Translations under genes and position numbers: made by a program
The notes under the pieces: generated by a model
Seen by the model: the letters and a program-made list of their open reading frames with translations, nothing else
Told to the model about the DNA's origin: nothing
Databases searched by the model: none
Origin: Selaginella moellendorffii
Lineage: Eukaryota > Streptophyta > Lycopodiopsida > Selaginellales > Selaginellaceae
DNA length: 64,000 nucleotides
Reading direction: 5' to 3'
Assembly (NCBI RefSeq): GCF_000143415.4
Contig: NW_003314346.1
Location: 408,135 to 472,134 of the forward strand
Part shown: positions 21,401 through 31,792 of the stretch, one piece after another
Numbering within the stretch: the stretch's first letter is position 1
Layout: each line of letters begins with the position of its first letter

Positions 21401-22576
21401 CTCTTGCTGCAGTGCTTGAAGAAACAAGCAAAAATACAGATGGTTTACTAAGCCTGGAGAGCTTTGTCAGCGTCCCATTCTGGTTTGATCAAGGTACTAC
21501 ACTGGCGACATACACCACAGAAACCGGATCACCGTGTACCATTTTGCAGCTGTTAATCAAGGAGCTGCTGACATTGGGACTGAGCTCAAGACGCTTGCCT
21601 ATCAAATGCTTGTGCTCCCTCCGCTTCAGCCAGAAGCAGTAGAGGCGCCTCCAGAAGCTCCGGAGCCGGCAGCAAAAGCCCCTGAACCCACACCTACACC
21701 AGCAGCTGCCACGCCTCCCATTCCATGGCAGAGGCTGGCACTCTACTTCTGCAGGGACGCAGACAAGGAAAAGGCACTCTCGAAGGTGTTTCAAGTGCTT
21801 TTGGGCATGGGGTAAGAGGCTGGCCGTGTATGCTCTCTTGATTAACACCGCAAATCCTCGCTGCAGGTCGGATGTTCTAGAGCTGAGACCTGAACAGTTG
21901 CTGCAAGCGATCTACCACTTAAGCTTGGATGAAGCCTCGACATCCGGGTGCCTTGCCTGGGCTCCTCAAGACATCAGAGTGAGTGCCTTACGTAGTATCT
22001 ACGACCATTTACCTTGTTTTCTTGTCTCAGGAACTCATACTGAAAATCAAGAGCGAGTTGGCACCTCAGGCCGTGGACGAAGGCGATGACGTTGATTCGG
22101 ACGGAAGCCAGGGGAGCGGGAGGCTGTGCACAAGAAGCACGGTAGCGCAGCGAGGCTCTAACCTCAGCGAGCAGACGAACATCACAGTGCGAGACTTTGG
22201 CGTGCCGGAGAACGCCTCCCTCACCGAGGTTCTCACCGAGGCATCGTCCATCAAGGGGGGCAGGGACGAGACGTGCTCGGAGCTGAGCGACCAGGCAGTG
22301 GAAACCATCCAGCAGTTCCTGGATGCGTTGAGCGCCACTCCGCGCGAGGAAGCGGCCGCAGGAACGAGCCCAGCGATCCTGCCGCCGGGAGAAGTGGTGG
22401 AGCGCCAAGTTTCGGTCAAGGAGATCTTGAGCGCGCAGTGCGCTGCAAACCTGTGCTCGATCTTACTGGAGAACTACTGCAGCAAGCAAATCCATGTCAT
22501 GAACGTGAAGAAGGCGGACGAGAGCGAGAGCGAGGGCAGTAGGCCCAAGGAAGAATTCGCGCCCTTGGCGCCATAA
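15465..22576 (+). CDS. SPEF2: SPEF2/CPC1-like flagellar central-pair protein
   Basis: Thirty-two exons: 15465-15584, 15640-15723, 15783-15854, 15909-15968, 16084-16284, 16332-16418, 16472-16765, 16815-16886, 16941-17123, 17175-17364, 17418-17516, 17570-17784, 17835-17895, 17944-18161, 18213-18373, 18427-19165, 19223-19298, 19355-19467, 19524-19592, 19649-19768, 19818-19913, 19966-20151, 20206-20407, 20491-20582, 20639-20767, 20834-20939, 20993-21168, 21224-21359, 21413-21493, 21550-21811, 21867-21978, 22031-22576; 1785 residues. SPEF2 hallmarks include DITKRMYGKEGV, an adenylate-kinase-like P-loop (GIPYSGRSTIATKIA, about residue 451), FILDGFPNTAGQA, a long Ala/Glu coiled coil in exon 16 and FLKRPDNKQ. 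SPEF2/CPC1 belongs to the C1b projection of motile axonemes. No calponin-homology domain precedes residue 1. Intron 3 uses a GC donor and the intron-4 donor (GTCTGT) is weak. Confidence 0.92.
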
Positions 22577-23024
22577 TTTAAATTCAAACCCAAGCTCAGA
22601 TATTAGGGTTCTTTTTCCTAGTGTCGTCTGAGCGAGTAAATTCAAATAGCATCGAATTTGGGAGTGACGAGCAGCGGCCAATCATGAGACATATGCGTTT
22701 CTCTCACGGATTCAAAAACAGGCGAGATCTGCCCACTAGCAATGTGCTGATGTCAAGAAGATAAAGGCGAAGTACAACAAAGATAGGTGGAATAGTTGAG
22801 AAAAGTATCGAATTCCACCTCCAAGTAGTTTTTATCTACAACACAGACGGGAAAGTGAATGGTGTGCGACAAATGATTTTGAAGTGTGGCGACAGGAATT
22901 TCACTGTGAAAGGCTCAGCAGGCAAGAGTCTGGCATCACCCTGTTTGATTTCCTTATTTAACTGGTCGAGTGCTTGTCTGGACTTCTCAATGCCAAGCTT
23001 GCATATGTTGCTGGTTGAAGGCCT

Positions 23025-23195
23025 GATGCGTTGCCTGCATTTCGTCGACATGCATGGTGTTGAGGCTCAACAATCCGAGCATACAGGAGACGACACTTTC
23101 CTTCATCAGGAGCCACGTTGTCGCTCTGTGCTTCTGGCCATCCATATGTCCCTACCATCTGATTCATCTGCATGCGCCAGGCTCTACAGCTGCTA
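23025..23195 (+). pseudogene. Sialyltransferase-like (GT29) gene fragment
   Basis: DNA here matches the sialylmotif-L part of the intact gene at 27894-29258. Both contain GTGTTGAGGCTCAACAAT and a TCCTTCATCA block, encoding VLRLNN, TLSFI and CFW/CS-type continuations. A shorter match (GCCAGGCTCTACA) follows about 75 bp on. The rest of the gene is missing and the frame is broken. It lies some 450 bp after the SPEF2 stop, the same order as the copy at 27.2-29.3 kb. Confidence 0.75.
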
Positions 23196-23884
23196 ACATG
23201 CCTGCTTCCACACTCCTGGACCTAGAATGGCAGCTAGTGTCGCGCCTGCAGATCCTGCTTCATCGTCCGTGACTCAGGGTTTATAATGGAACGTGCCAAG
23301 AGAGATGGAGATGAATTGCACACAAGTGAACACAAGCCAATGCCTTGGGGAAGACCCCTAAGGTCTGTTCGACAGTGGAGAGTGGCAAAGAGTGAGAGAT
23401 GATGTCCAACCCACACATCTAATATTTATTTCAATTATACCAACTCATTCTATTGGTGATTTGTAATAGCACTATTGATTGTTCTGGGATTATGAGTGTC
23501 TAATTACCCACACTATACATAAAAAGAAGTATGAAATAGGGTTATCTTAAACCAACACTTTTTTATGTACGTATACACTGTCCAATATCATAATCATTAT
23601 ATCAAACATTTGCTTTAAGATAATCTTACCATAAATTTTTTTTCCAAACCTTATACTATGCTTCTCCGTCCATACTAAGATATATATACCAGTCATACTT
23701 TATATTAAACCTTATGATTAAGAAAACAAAATTATCGGTTTTATATCAAAAACCATTAAACCATTAGAGTCTATCAATCTTGGCATAGACAATAGACCTC
23801 AATTTTTCTTACGACTTTAAGTGACTTACTCAAAGTAATGTATTGCTTGGAATTATGAAGATTTTAAATTTTAAAGGGCCGAAG

Positions 23885-23917
<33 letters not shown>

Positions 23918-23961
23918 TGAACTAAAAAATTCAAAACGTTCTTATAAGATGAAGCCTACTT
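23196..23961. other. AT-rich intergenic DNA with a TA microsatellite
   Basis: Base composition turns AT-rich after about 23400. A (TA)n run of about 27 bases lies at 23885-23911. No gene or conserved motif was seen. Confidence 0.6.
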
Positions 23962-25256
23962 ATGCTGCATAAGTTTTACATGTTGGATTTGAATTTATCC
24001 TATAGTGGTGCTAATTGGATATCATCAATAGTTATTGTACCTAAGAAAATAGGAAAATTATATTTATGTGTAGATTTCAAGTGTTTAAATGAAGTAATTA
24101 AGTGTGAAGCATTTCCCTTACCATTTTCTGAAGACTTACTTAATAGTGTAGCTGGTCACGAGATGTATTCTTTCCTTGACGCTTCTTGAAATATAATCAA
24201 ATCCTTGTCAAACCAGCTGATCAACACAAATTGCATTTTATTACACCATAGGGAGCATTTGTTTACATAATTATGCCTTTTGGCATGACAAATTTTCCAT
24301 TAAAAAAACAATAGAAATATTTTATGATTACTTACTTGACTTATAAAGGTTTTTATGGATGCCTGTAGAGTATATAGTGGTAAAAACAAACATTTACAAT
24401 GCCTTGAAAAATCTTTAATACATTGTAGAGAATTTGGCTTAGGCTTAAATCCTGGAAAGTGTTCATTCTTTATGGAAGCATAGAGCATCGAAAATCAACA
24501 ATTATGCCATCTTTAAAGATAATATAGCTTGGTAACACTTTAGACTTAATCTCACAAACATTAACAAGTCTTGCACAAAGATATGACATGCAAATAGAAT
24601 TAAATATGTCACTAAATTTATGATAAACTTATTCACATGCTTAACAAAAGCATCTAGTCTTGTTCCACCAGACAGGTCCATTTAGAAGTGGACGCATTTG
24701 ATACCCAAACTTACTAAACCATTCGCATAGTTTTTACTGCTTCAAGAGTTTGAATTTAATATTATTCATAAGCTAGGTAGACAACATATTCAAGTAGATA
24801 ACTTCACTATTAGTATCAGTATTCATGACAACTTACCAGGTGCAACTTTTTTCAAGCTACACCAACTTGAGATTGGCAAAATATTTGTCAATTCTATTCC
24901 CACAAAAATATGCTACACTAGACCAACATAAGGCATTTATTATACCATATACACCCATAGCAGACAATACAAAAGATGGACAAGAAAAAAGATGTTGCAT
25001 ACAAGCTTTAAACCAAAATGCAATATTGCAAGAAGCCTATGCACTTTGTGTGACATCACTGCATGAAAAATTTATCAAGCTAGCCTTAACACTTTTTAAG
25101 GATTATCACAACCTTTCCAAAGCTTGTGACCTAAGCAAATACAACCTTTTAATTCCATGTTACCTCTCATACCATTATCTCAAAATTGATACATACTTAT
25201 TTACTTGACTATGCCACTAAATGGGTTGAGGTTGTCATTGCTTGCACTCTTATTTG
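23962..25256 (+). mobile_element. Ty3/gypsy retrotransposon remnant (RT, RNase H, integrase scraps)
   Basis: Broken frames carry gypsy polymerase signatures in order. Around 23998-24189 a reverse-transcriptase block reads VPKKIGKLYLCVDFKCLN, FPLPF and YSFLDAS. Around 24350-24480 VFMDACRVYS and then FGLGLNPGKCSFF match the conserved end of RT (usual forms: FIDDILVYS, GLKLNPKKCSFF). Around 24755-24800 FNIIHKLGRQHIQVDN resembles the end of RNase H. At about 25206-25250 DYATKWVEVVIA is the integrase core signature. Stops and frameshifts fall throughout and no LTR pair could be paired by eye, so it is dead. Several hundred bases between domains appear lost. Confidence 0.8.
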
Positions 25257-25280
25257 AACACAAATATTTATTATAATGTA

Positions 25281-25840
25281 GAACCGAGTGAATATTCTAT
25301 ATTCTGCCACATCAGCAGTAGGTCGGCATTAGAAGTCAAGAAGTTCAAATGGATGTATGCAATCAACAAGAATAAAGATGACTGCCGTTAATATCACCAA
25401 GAGCCCAAGTTATGGCAAAATGGTGATGAGAGGCTGTGCCATCTACAACAGGCGAGAGAGTAGCTCAAGAATAAGAACCATCGACACTGTACTGCAAAAC
25501 TAGACTTCAGTAGTTCTTAGGTGGGTGTTAAGTTTGCCCAATTTTCACTGGTGCACTGCCCCAACTGTTGCAGCGAACAACACAGGCAGAATTCCAGGTC
25601 CAATGAAAACCTAACACCCACTGGAGTTTGGTTTTAGCAACCCTGTTGCTGATGGTTTTTGTTCTTGTGCTGCTCTTTTGCCTCCTGTCAACCAACGGCA
25701 TAGCCTCTCATTGATACACCTTAACATTGCCGTAGCTCGGGCACATTTCCTCTTGGTGATCTTAACAGCATGCATCATTATTTTTGTTGATTGTGTACGC
25801 CTACTGCTGACGTGGCAGAATATAGAATATTCTCTTGGTT
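25281..25840. mobile_element. Fold-back / long terminal-inverted-repeat element
   Basis: The outer 33 bp at 25290-25322 and 25800-25832 are inverted copies with one mismatch; each starts GAATATTC and contains TATTCTGCCAC. The arms continue inward in diverged form for about 200 bp. Shared blocks include CAATCAACAA, ATCACCAAGAG, ATGAGAGGCT and AGAACCATC/AAAACCATC. A shorter inner pair (GGTGGGTGTTA) surrounds the centre near 25560. Flanks also show partial inverted match (AACCGAG / AACCAAG). No transposase is inside, so it is a non-autonomous fold-back or MITE-like element. The superfamily is not assigned. Confidence 0.75.
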
Positions 25841-27236
25841 TACACTTAACCTCAAATTTTCATTAACCCAAAAGATCAAGCTTTACCTTACACTTTAATC
25901 CATTCCCTTCACACACCATCACTGTTAACTTTGTGCGACAGAGAAGGATACCAGGCCTGGTGAGATTAACATCCATCCATTTTCTTCACACACCTAACCT
26001 TAAGCCTCAAGCTTAAGCTTAACAAGTCCACTAAATCTTATTCTATCCTCTAAAAATTCTTCTTTCCAGGATTCCACCTTCGAGTGTTCTATGGAAGCTT
26101 AGGGTATGCCAAAAGGGAACAGTGGTGAATAACTTAAGTGCCTTGTTTGTCACATGGTTTCTTTAGGAACAATGGCACTCCAATTTCAAATCCAAGGCCA
26201 AAGCAACTTCACCACCTTCACCACCACTGGATGTACTCACGACTCTACAATTCCAGGTGTTCCTTGACGTTTATGGCTTCCCCTAAGTCCATGGAAGCAA
26301 TTGTCAAGTCATCACATCTTGTCATCTCTCAAAGGCCATCCCATTCATTTTGGACTTAAACTCTTGTTATGACAAAGATGTGATGACACAATTGCTGGAA
26401 CTTAGCCATCACGATGCTTGAAGGTGTAATCGTCAAGGCTTGGAAATGTAGAGTTGTGAGTCCATCTATTAGTTACTTTGGCCTTAAGGGATTCAAAATT
26501 CGAGTATCGAGCACAAGTTTCATTAGTTCCACTATGTGACTTAGAAGAAGCGCAAACTTCTGTATAGTGCCTATTGCCGTTTCAGAATCTAGTAAGGGCT
26601 CTGCCTTCCTGGGAGTGAATGAAACAAGGCCTTGCTCCTCTAGCATGTCTCAACTCACTACAATCCTGCTATCAATTCCCCATCCCTGTCCACTTCAGTC
26701 TTCAAAATAGAAACCTTGGTAAACCCGAAGTTTCGTTGATAATTGTTATATTGCCATTCTGAAAAAACTGTGGGATATCCCTTAGATCTCCGCTAACTCC
26801 GCTAGACTCTATCAAGTGCTCTGCTGTGTATGATGCTCACCACCCAACTGTAAAAAACACTGTGGCTTGACCACCGAGCCTCTGATACTAATGTAAAACA
26901 TGTGGGATCCAAGGCAAGCAGGTTCTCCGTAGTACCAAACAGATAAGTCCTGGACCCGCTCCCATAGTTCCCACCCATGAATACATGTTTCATCCCTAGT
27001 ACAGCATCCCATTCTACTCAATAACCTAAGTTGATGCAGAGTTCAAGATCCGAATTAATTTACAGAACCACCACTTGCACAGAAGAATCTGGATAACCTC
27101 TATGAGGCATGGGGACAGCAAAATGCTTGCTCATTGGAAGTCAACTTCAAGTCGCATGCATTGTAGTTTGTTGTTGCTACAGTCACGAAAGGAAATTTTT
27201 TTCGCACCTTTTCACATGATGGCTCGAATGCTAACA
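25841..27236. other. AT-rich intergenic DNA, possible copia-type LTR scrap
   Basis: No gene is visible. On the reverse strand at 26876-26890 the sequence TAGTATCAGAGGC resembles the tRNA-Met primer-binding site of Ty1/copia elements (TGGTATCAGAGC). It lies next to a TGT...ACA-type boundary at about 26892, which would make the DNA to its right a reversed LTR. No partner LTR or polyprotein was found, so this remains weak. Confidence 0.35.
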
Positions 27237-27385
27237 GCAAGGCAGTGGAAACCAGAGAAGAAGTGGTGGAGCGCCAGGGAGATCTTGAGCGCACAGTGCG
27301 CTGCAAACTTGGACGAGCTTGGCGCCATAGTTTGAATTTAAACCCCAATTAAAAAGACATTAGGGTTCTTGAGCTCTCTAGGGCT
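27237..27385 (+). pseudogene. Copy of the SPEF2 3' end
   Basis: This stretch repeats the last-exon end and 3' flank of SPEF2 (about 22300-22620) with internal losses. Shared blocks include GGCAGTGGAAACCA, GAAGTGGTGGAGCGCCA, GAGATCTTGAGCGC, CAGTGCGCTGCAAAC, TTGGCGCCATA and ATTAGGGTTCTT. It keeps no long frame. It stands in front of the intact sialyltransferase-like gene, just as the real SPEF2 end stands in front of the broken one. Confidence 0.85.
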
Positions 27386-27893
27386 TTCGTCCTCTACGCC
27401 AGGTATGTGATTTCATGATCGCGGCAGGCAGAGCGCTGCCCTGCACGTTGCATTTACATCCTCCTCCTCTGAATCTAAACCTAGGCCGTTTCCCCTCTCT
27501 TTCGCTCATCAATGCGCCGTACCGTTTCCTACCTGAGAAAAGAGATCCAAATCCAGCCTTGAGTGCCTTGGTTTCGCTCTGGATGCTGGGATTTCTCGTG
27601 AATAGGGTAATAGTGGTGATGTTTCCTTTTCCTTCCTTTGTCAGCCAGGCGATGGCCCTTCTTGCTTGCCTTGGAGGGAGGGCTTTTTGGGCTTAGTTTA
27701 ATCCAATGCAGGTGTTGTGTGTAGCAGGGCATGCCTGTCAGTCCCCACTGGCTAGGCCCAGTTATCCGCAAAAACCTTTGCTTGCTTGCTCGCTCCATTT
27801 CTTCCTTGATCATGCTAGGCTAGTCGTAGATTTCAATCAACCAGAGCGTGCGAGCGAGCAGAGCTTGCGCGTCGAGTTGGGTCAATTGGTCCC

Positions 27894-29258
27894 ATGTCCC
27901 GAGTGGTTCCCATGGCTTCTTACAAGCACCATCTCTCCAGGCAATGCATTGCCAGAGAGCAGCAAAGAGATCGGCCGAGCGTCAGGTGTGCCAATTTCGT
28001 GTGCTTGATTGGGTTGCTTGCGTTGGGCATTCTCGCAATCAGCTTGTCCTCGCTCAGGGTCGTGCTAGGCTATCCGCATCGCCACAAGCTGCAGCGCAGT
28101 GGCAGGCTAGATCCCCAGGAATTGAATAGAACCTTGTTTTTGCAGTCGATCCAGGATCCTTGGACGCCGGAGGAGCTTCACAGGCTCAACCTCTTGCTGG
28201 AAGGCGATGGCGATGTGGTAAATCTGGAGCTTGTGAGGCGGCGGTGGCAGCGTGACATTCCAGAGGCGGCCTCGAGAGCCAGAGCCGCCAGAGCAGCAAG
28301 CATCGATGTGGATTCGTACTACCGTCACGACCACCGTCCCAACTCGGGCTATAGACGGATCTCGGCTAGAGGGTCCAGGTTGCCGGTGGAGCTCACTCAT
28401 CCTCGATACTCCACGCGTTGGGCGGAAGCGTCTCAAGCTCTACGCTCGTGGCTGAGGAAGAAGAGGTATGATCCCAGTGTCATGAACGAGCTGGTGGATC
28501 AAGTGAGTGCTCCTATCGTCAAGGTTCTCAATTCATCAGCAACAGGCTCTAGCGGGCGATTCCGGCAGTGTGCTGTGGTTGGAAACAGCGGCATCCTTCT
28601 CAACACCAGGTATGGATCTTTCATCGACAGCCACGAAGCAGTGTTGAGGCTCAACAATGCCAGAGTCACAGGTTTCGAGCAGCACGTTGGATCAAAGACG
28701 ACGCTCTCCTTCATCAACAGCAACGTTCTAGCTCTGTGCTCTCGACGTCCGGGTTGCAATTGCCATCCATATGGATCCAGCGTCGCCACCGTCGTCTATA
28801 TGTGCCAGGCTCTACACTTCGTCCACCTCAAGCTCTGTGGCTCTCTCATGACCGATATGCCGCTGCTCGTCACTGATCCCAGATTCGATGCTCTGTGCAT
28901 GAGAATTGTCAAGTACTACTCGCTCAAGAAGTTCTTCCAGAGCTCCGGCGCTGCTGCTTCGGCCAGCGACTCGATCGAGCACTGGAAACGCATGCACGAC
29001 GGCTCATTCTTCCACTACTCGTCTGGGATGCAAGCGGTGATGCTTGCGCTGGGGATATGCGACAGTGTGAATATTTTCGGATTCGGGAAAGCTGCCACCG
29101 CCAAACATCACTATCACACAAACCAGAGAGGAGAGCTCAACCTTCACGACTACGCGGCAGAGTATACACTCTACCAGGATCTCGCCAACAACAAGTCCAA
29201 TCCTTTTCTAGACGAGGCCTCTGGATTCAAGTTACCGGCCGTCAGGGTTTTCACATAG
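27894..29258 (+). CDS. Sialyltransferase-like protein, glycosyltransferase family 29
   Basis: A single exon of 454 residues with type II topology: a basic N-terminus, one membrane anchor at about residues 33-56 (VCLIGLLALGILAISLSSL), then a lumenal domain. Sialylmotif L runs from CAVVGNSGILLNTRYG through AVLRLNN (about residues 222-270). Motif S is near GSFFHYSSGMQAVMLALGIC (about 375-395), motif III is HHYHTN and motif VS is near YTLYQDLA. GT29 enzymes work in the Golgi. Plants lack ordinary sialic acid metabolism, and characterised plant relatives are linked to pectin (rhamnogalacturonan II Kdo/Dha) decoration, so a cell-wall role is inferred. ATG 27894 is followed by an in-frame Met at codon 7. 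A TTAGGGTTC element in the upstream duplicated DNA may be part of its promoter. Confidence 0.9.
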   Translation: MSRVVPMASYKHHLSRQCIAREQQRDRPSVRCANFVCLIGLLALGILAISLSSLRVVLGYPHRHKLQRSGRLDPQELNRTLFLQSIQDPWTPEELHRLNLLLEGDGDVVNLELVRRRWQRDIPEAASRARAARAASIDVDSYYRHDHRPNSGYRRISARGSRLPVELTHPRYSTRWAEASQALRSWLRKKRYDPSVMNELVDQVSAPIVKVLNSSATGSSGRFRQCAVVGNSGILLNTRYGSFIDSHEAVLRLNNARVTGFEQHVGSKTTLSFINSNVLALCSRRPGCNCHPYGSSVATVVYMCQALHFVHLKLCGSLMTDMPLLVTDPRFDALCMRIVKYYSLKKFFQSSGAAASASDSIEHWKRMHDGSFFHYSSGMQAVMLALGICDSVNIFGFGKAATAKHHYHTNQRGELNLHDYAAEYTLYQDLANNKSNPFLDEASGFKLPAVRVFT

Positions 29259-29345
29259 ATAGATAGAGTCGAGTCACCAGGTTCCGGTAGCCTTCTTTCT
29301 ACGAGAGGAAGGAAGTGAAAGGTAAAGGTCGGGCGGAGGCTGGAA

Positions 29346-30023
29346 ATGCAGGCAAAGCAGTGGTGGCAGGTCTTGGGCTTAGCGGTGCTCCTACTCTTTC
29401 TCTGCAAGATGTCCGTCATGGTGTTGGACAAAGAGCTCCACCAGCAACACTTTAGCATTGGCAGCGATACAGATGCAAGCCTGGCGAGGCTCTCCAGAAA
29501 CCCAAGTCAAGACAAGCGAGGATGGCTGCTCGATCCTCTCAAAGCTGCTGCTCAAGCCGGCCTCTCAGGTAGGCTACTATAGGAATAATGGTGTGTGTGT
29601 AGCTTACTTTCATTCTTTCCCAGGTGGAGCGATTGAATGCACAGCAGTTCACGCAGGAGAGATACAAGTAGGGGCCGTTCGTGCCAATCATCGGCATCAC
29701 TTTTGCAACGAGACGTTTCTCCTGTGGAATGCTCGAGCGTTGTTTCGTGTAAGTTTTGTGCGATCGATCTTATAAACCCGGTTGGAGCTGATATAACTTA
29801 TCTTTCTCTTTTTCTTTCTCTTCCACAGCTGGAGAACGCATTCATGGACAATGGATATGCGCAGGCTGTTGTTGAGGCTGGCGAGGTATCAATCGCCGCT
29901 GCGCCGGCTGGCCGGGCACATGCTTTGGCAAATATTGACAGGCACAAGACGCTCTTTTTTTTGGCGTGTCAAGACAACCCCGAGAATCCAATGACAGACT
30001 TTCGGATATGGGACGATCTGTGA
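29346..30023 (+). CDS. Membrane-anchored cupin-fold protein of unknown function
   Basis: Exons 29346-29568, 29624-29748 and 29829-30023; 180 residues. A single hydrophobic anchor follows the start (QWWQVLGLAVLLLFLCKMSV), so the rest should lie in the secretory lumen or outside. The core has a conserved RGWLLDP segment, then GEIQVGAVRANHRHHFCNET, whose spaced His residues and downstream Glu look like the metal-binding first cupin motif. The C-terminal exon has AGRAHALANID and FFLACQDNP. Similar short cupin-like proteins occur in seed plants without assigned function. It starts 87 bp after the stop of the GT29 gene on the same strand, so a shared 3'/5' region is likely; a functional link to the transferase is only a guess. 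Confidence 0.82.
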
Positions 30024-30248
30024 CGAAATGAAAAAGCCCAAGACAAAAACTCTCTTGGCTCTCGGTCTTATTTTTTATAGGATGAAGCAAGAATCGTCGG
30101 TGGCGTCTCTCCGTGGCCGCGGCTTCAAGAATTGTGACACCACAACCCGAGAGAAAGAAATTCTTCTCTTTCTTTTCTTCTACTAAGGAGATGGATGGAT
30201 CGTTTTCGGTAATAGAGCTTGGGGTAATCAATCGAATCGGGTCGGCGA

Positions 30249-31313
30249 TCAGCATTTGAGTGTCAGCAGCGGGATGATGCCTCGTGTTCGCTTCAGGTAC
30301 GCGACGTAGTCACTGTAGTGCATCGTGTAGAGTGAGCTCTGGTAGCGAGTGATTCTAAAGCGCCTGCGCAGTGACTCGGTTATAGGACCCATGAATCCTG
30401 CTTTTCTCACCAACGAGTCCACAGTTTCCACCTTGGTCCAGCCTGGAAAGATTGCTTTTTTCTATGGTCCTCTGGAAGAAAACAAAAAACAATCTCACGT
30501 ACCTTCCTGAGCCGAAACTTCTGGCAAATAAGTGGCACTCCTACGTAAGTTATCCGGATCAGTGAACTCCAAGATCATCCCATGCTTCCCAATCTGCGGG
30601 AGTAAAATCAGTAGCAATACCACCGGAGCAAAATCAATCAACCTCTCCCTAGCTACGAGGCAAGAAGAGAAGAATAAAACTATGCAAGAAAGCAAACAAG
30701 CCTCCCAAAAGGCTTGCAAAGAAGAAAATTTAAGAAAAATGCACCTCCCAATCTAAATAATTGGCTGCTGATTCATAGTCTGTTAGAATGGACACGGTAC
30801 ATTCCAGGAAAGGAATCTCCCGGGCTTGAATCGGAGGGAAGCGCCGGTCGCGGAGCGCACTGAAACATAGGTAGAGAAGAGGTCAACATCCTTCCACTTA
30901 TTTTTTTCACATCTTTTCGCTCGAAACTCGGCTACCAAACACTAGCTAGCAAGGAAGGCATCCACTTAAAACCATAAACAAAAGGTGCCATGACAAGACT
31001 CTTTCACGCCAAGCAACCAAAAGAGCGCACCTGGTCAATGCGTAATCCTTGAAGCCAGTGATCAAGCAGCGAGCTTCCAGCGTCCCGATGCATCCTCGCA
31101 AGCGAGGCTCTCCACCATTCACAACTTTCTTCCAAGTCACGAACAGTGGGCTGCATGGAGAAAATGGAACGTGAAAGAGAGAATGGCAAACAATGCCATG
31201 AACACTTACTAGTTCCCTTCCTCGAAGTCCGGCGTGGGAATCACATCTCCGGTGTAGTGGGCGACGAGAGTATCGAAGCAATAGACGGCCATCTCCTTGC
31301 TAGCGGAGACCAT
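30249..31313 (-). CDS. AMMECR1: AMMECR1-domain protein
   Basis: Exons on the reverse strand: 31210-31313, 31031-31150, 30745-30859, 30503-30593 and 30249-30442; 207 residues. Nearly the whole protein is the AMMECR1 domain. It starts with YCFDTLVAHYTG, includes the signature RLRGCIGTLEA (about residue 55), the ALRDRRFPPI segment, then YLPEVSAQEGW and ends with the region around RRFRITRYQSS. The domain is conserved from archaea to animals and plants. Its fold suggests nucleotide- or protein-binding, but no reaction is firmly established. Length matches the plant single-domain form. The 3' end faces the cupin gene (convergent). Confidence 0.93.
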
Positions 31314-31792
31314 GGTGCTGCTGCTCCTGCGCGTCCGATGATGTTCGGAACCACGCCCCTAGCCACGCCCCAACCATAAGAAAAAAAAAAAGAGGAGAAA
31401 AAAAAGAGAGCAAGACTTCACTCCCCTTCCACTCGACTTGAGAATCACTCGCTCACTCGCTCGCTCGCTTCTACGCACGCAAGAACAAGCAAGAAGCAGC
31501 AGCGGCAGGCATCCCTACCACTTCCGCAAGCCGCCTCTTCTTCATCAACAACAAGAGCCGCCGCCACAAATGCCTGCTGCTGCTGCCGCCACCGCCGCCG
31601 ATTCGCGCGCCGTCGTCCTCCACCCGAGCGCCGTGGCCGCAGCAGCGCATCAGCCTCTCGTGCTAGGGCATCATCGCCATCGCCATGACTGGCGAGCGCA
31701 CAGCAAGCAAGCCAAGCCCTAGAAAAAAGAACACGACAAGTAGAGAATCTAATTTGACGAAAGAAAGGAATAAACCTCTTTCTCTCTCCTTT
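31314..31792. other. Intergenic, AMMECR1 promoter and TPR-SET 3' end
   Basis: About 480 bp upstream of AMMECR1. It contains an A-run (31381-31392) and a CTCGCT repeat tract on the forward strand near 31448-31470. No gene was seen. Confidence 0.5.

Noticed and set aside
23885-23911. TA run as an origin or regulatory site
   Set aside because: A simple microsatellite in AT-rich intergenic DNA; nothing else supports a function.
26876-27236. Copia LTR in reverse orientation
   Set aside because: Only a primer-binding-site-like 13-mer and a TG/CA edge support it; no second LTR or polyprotein. Kept only as a weak note.
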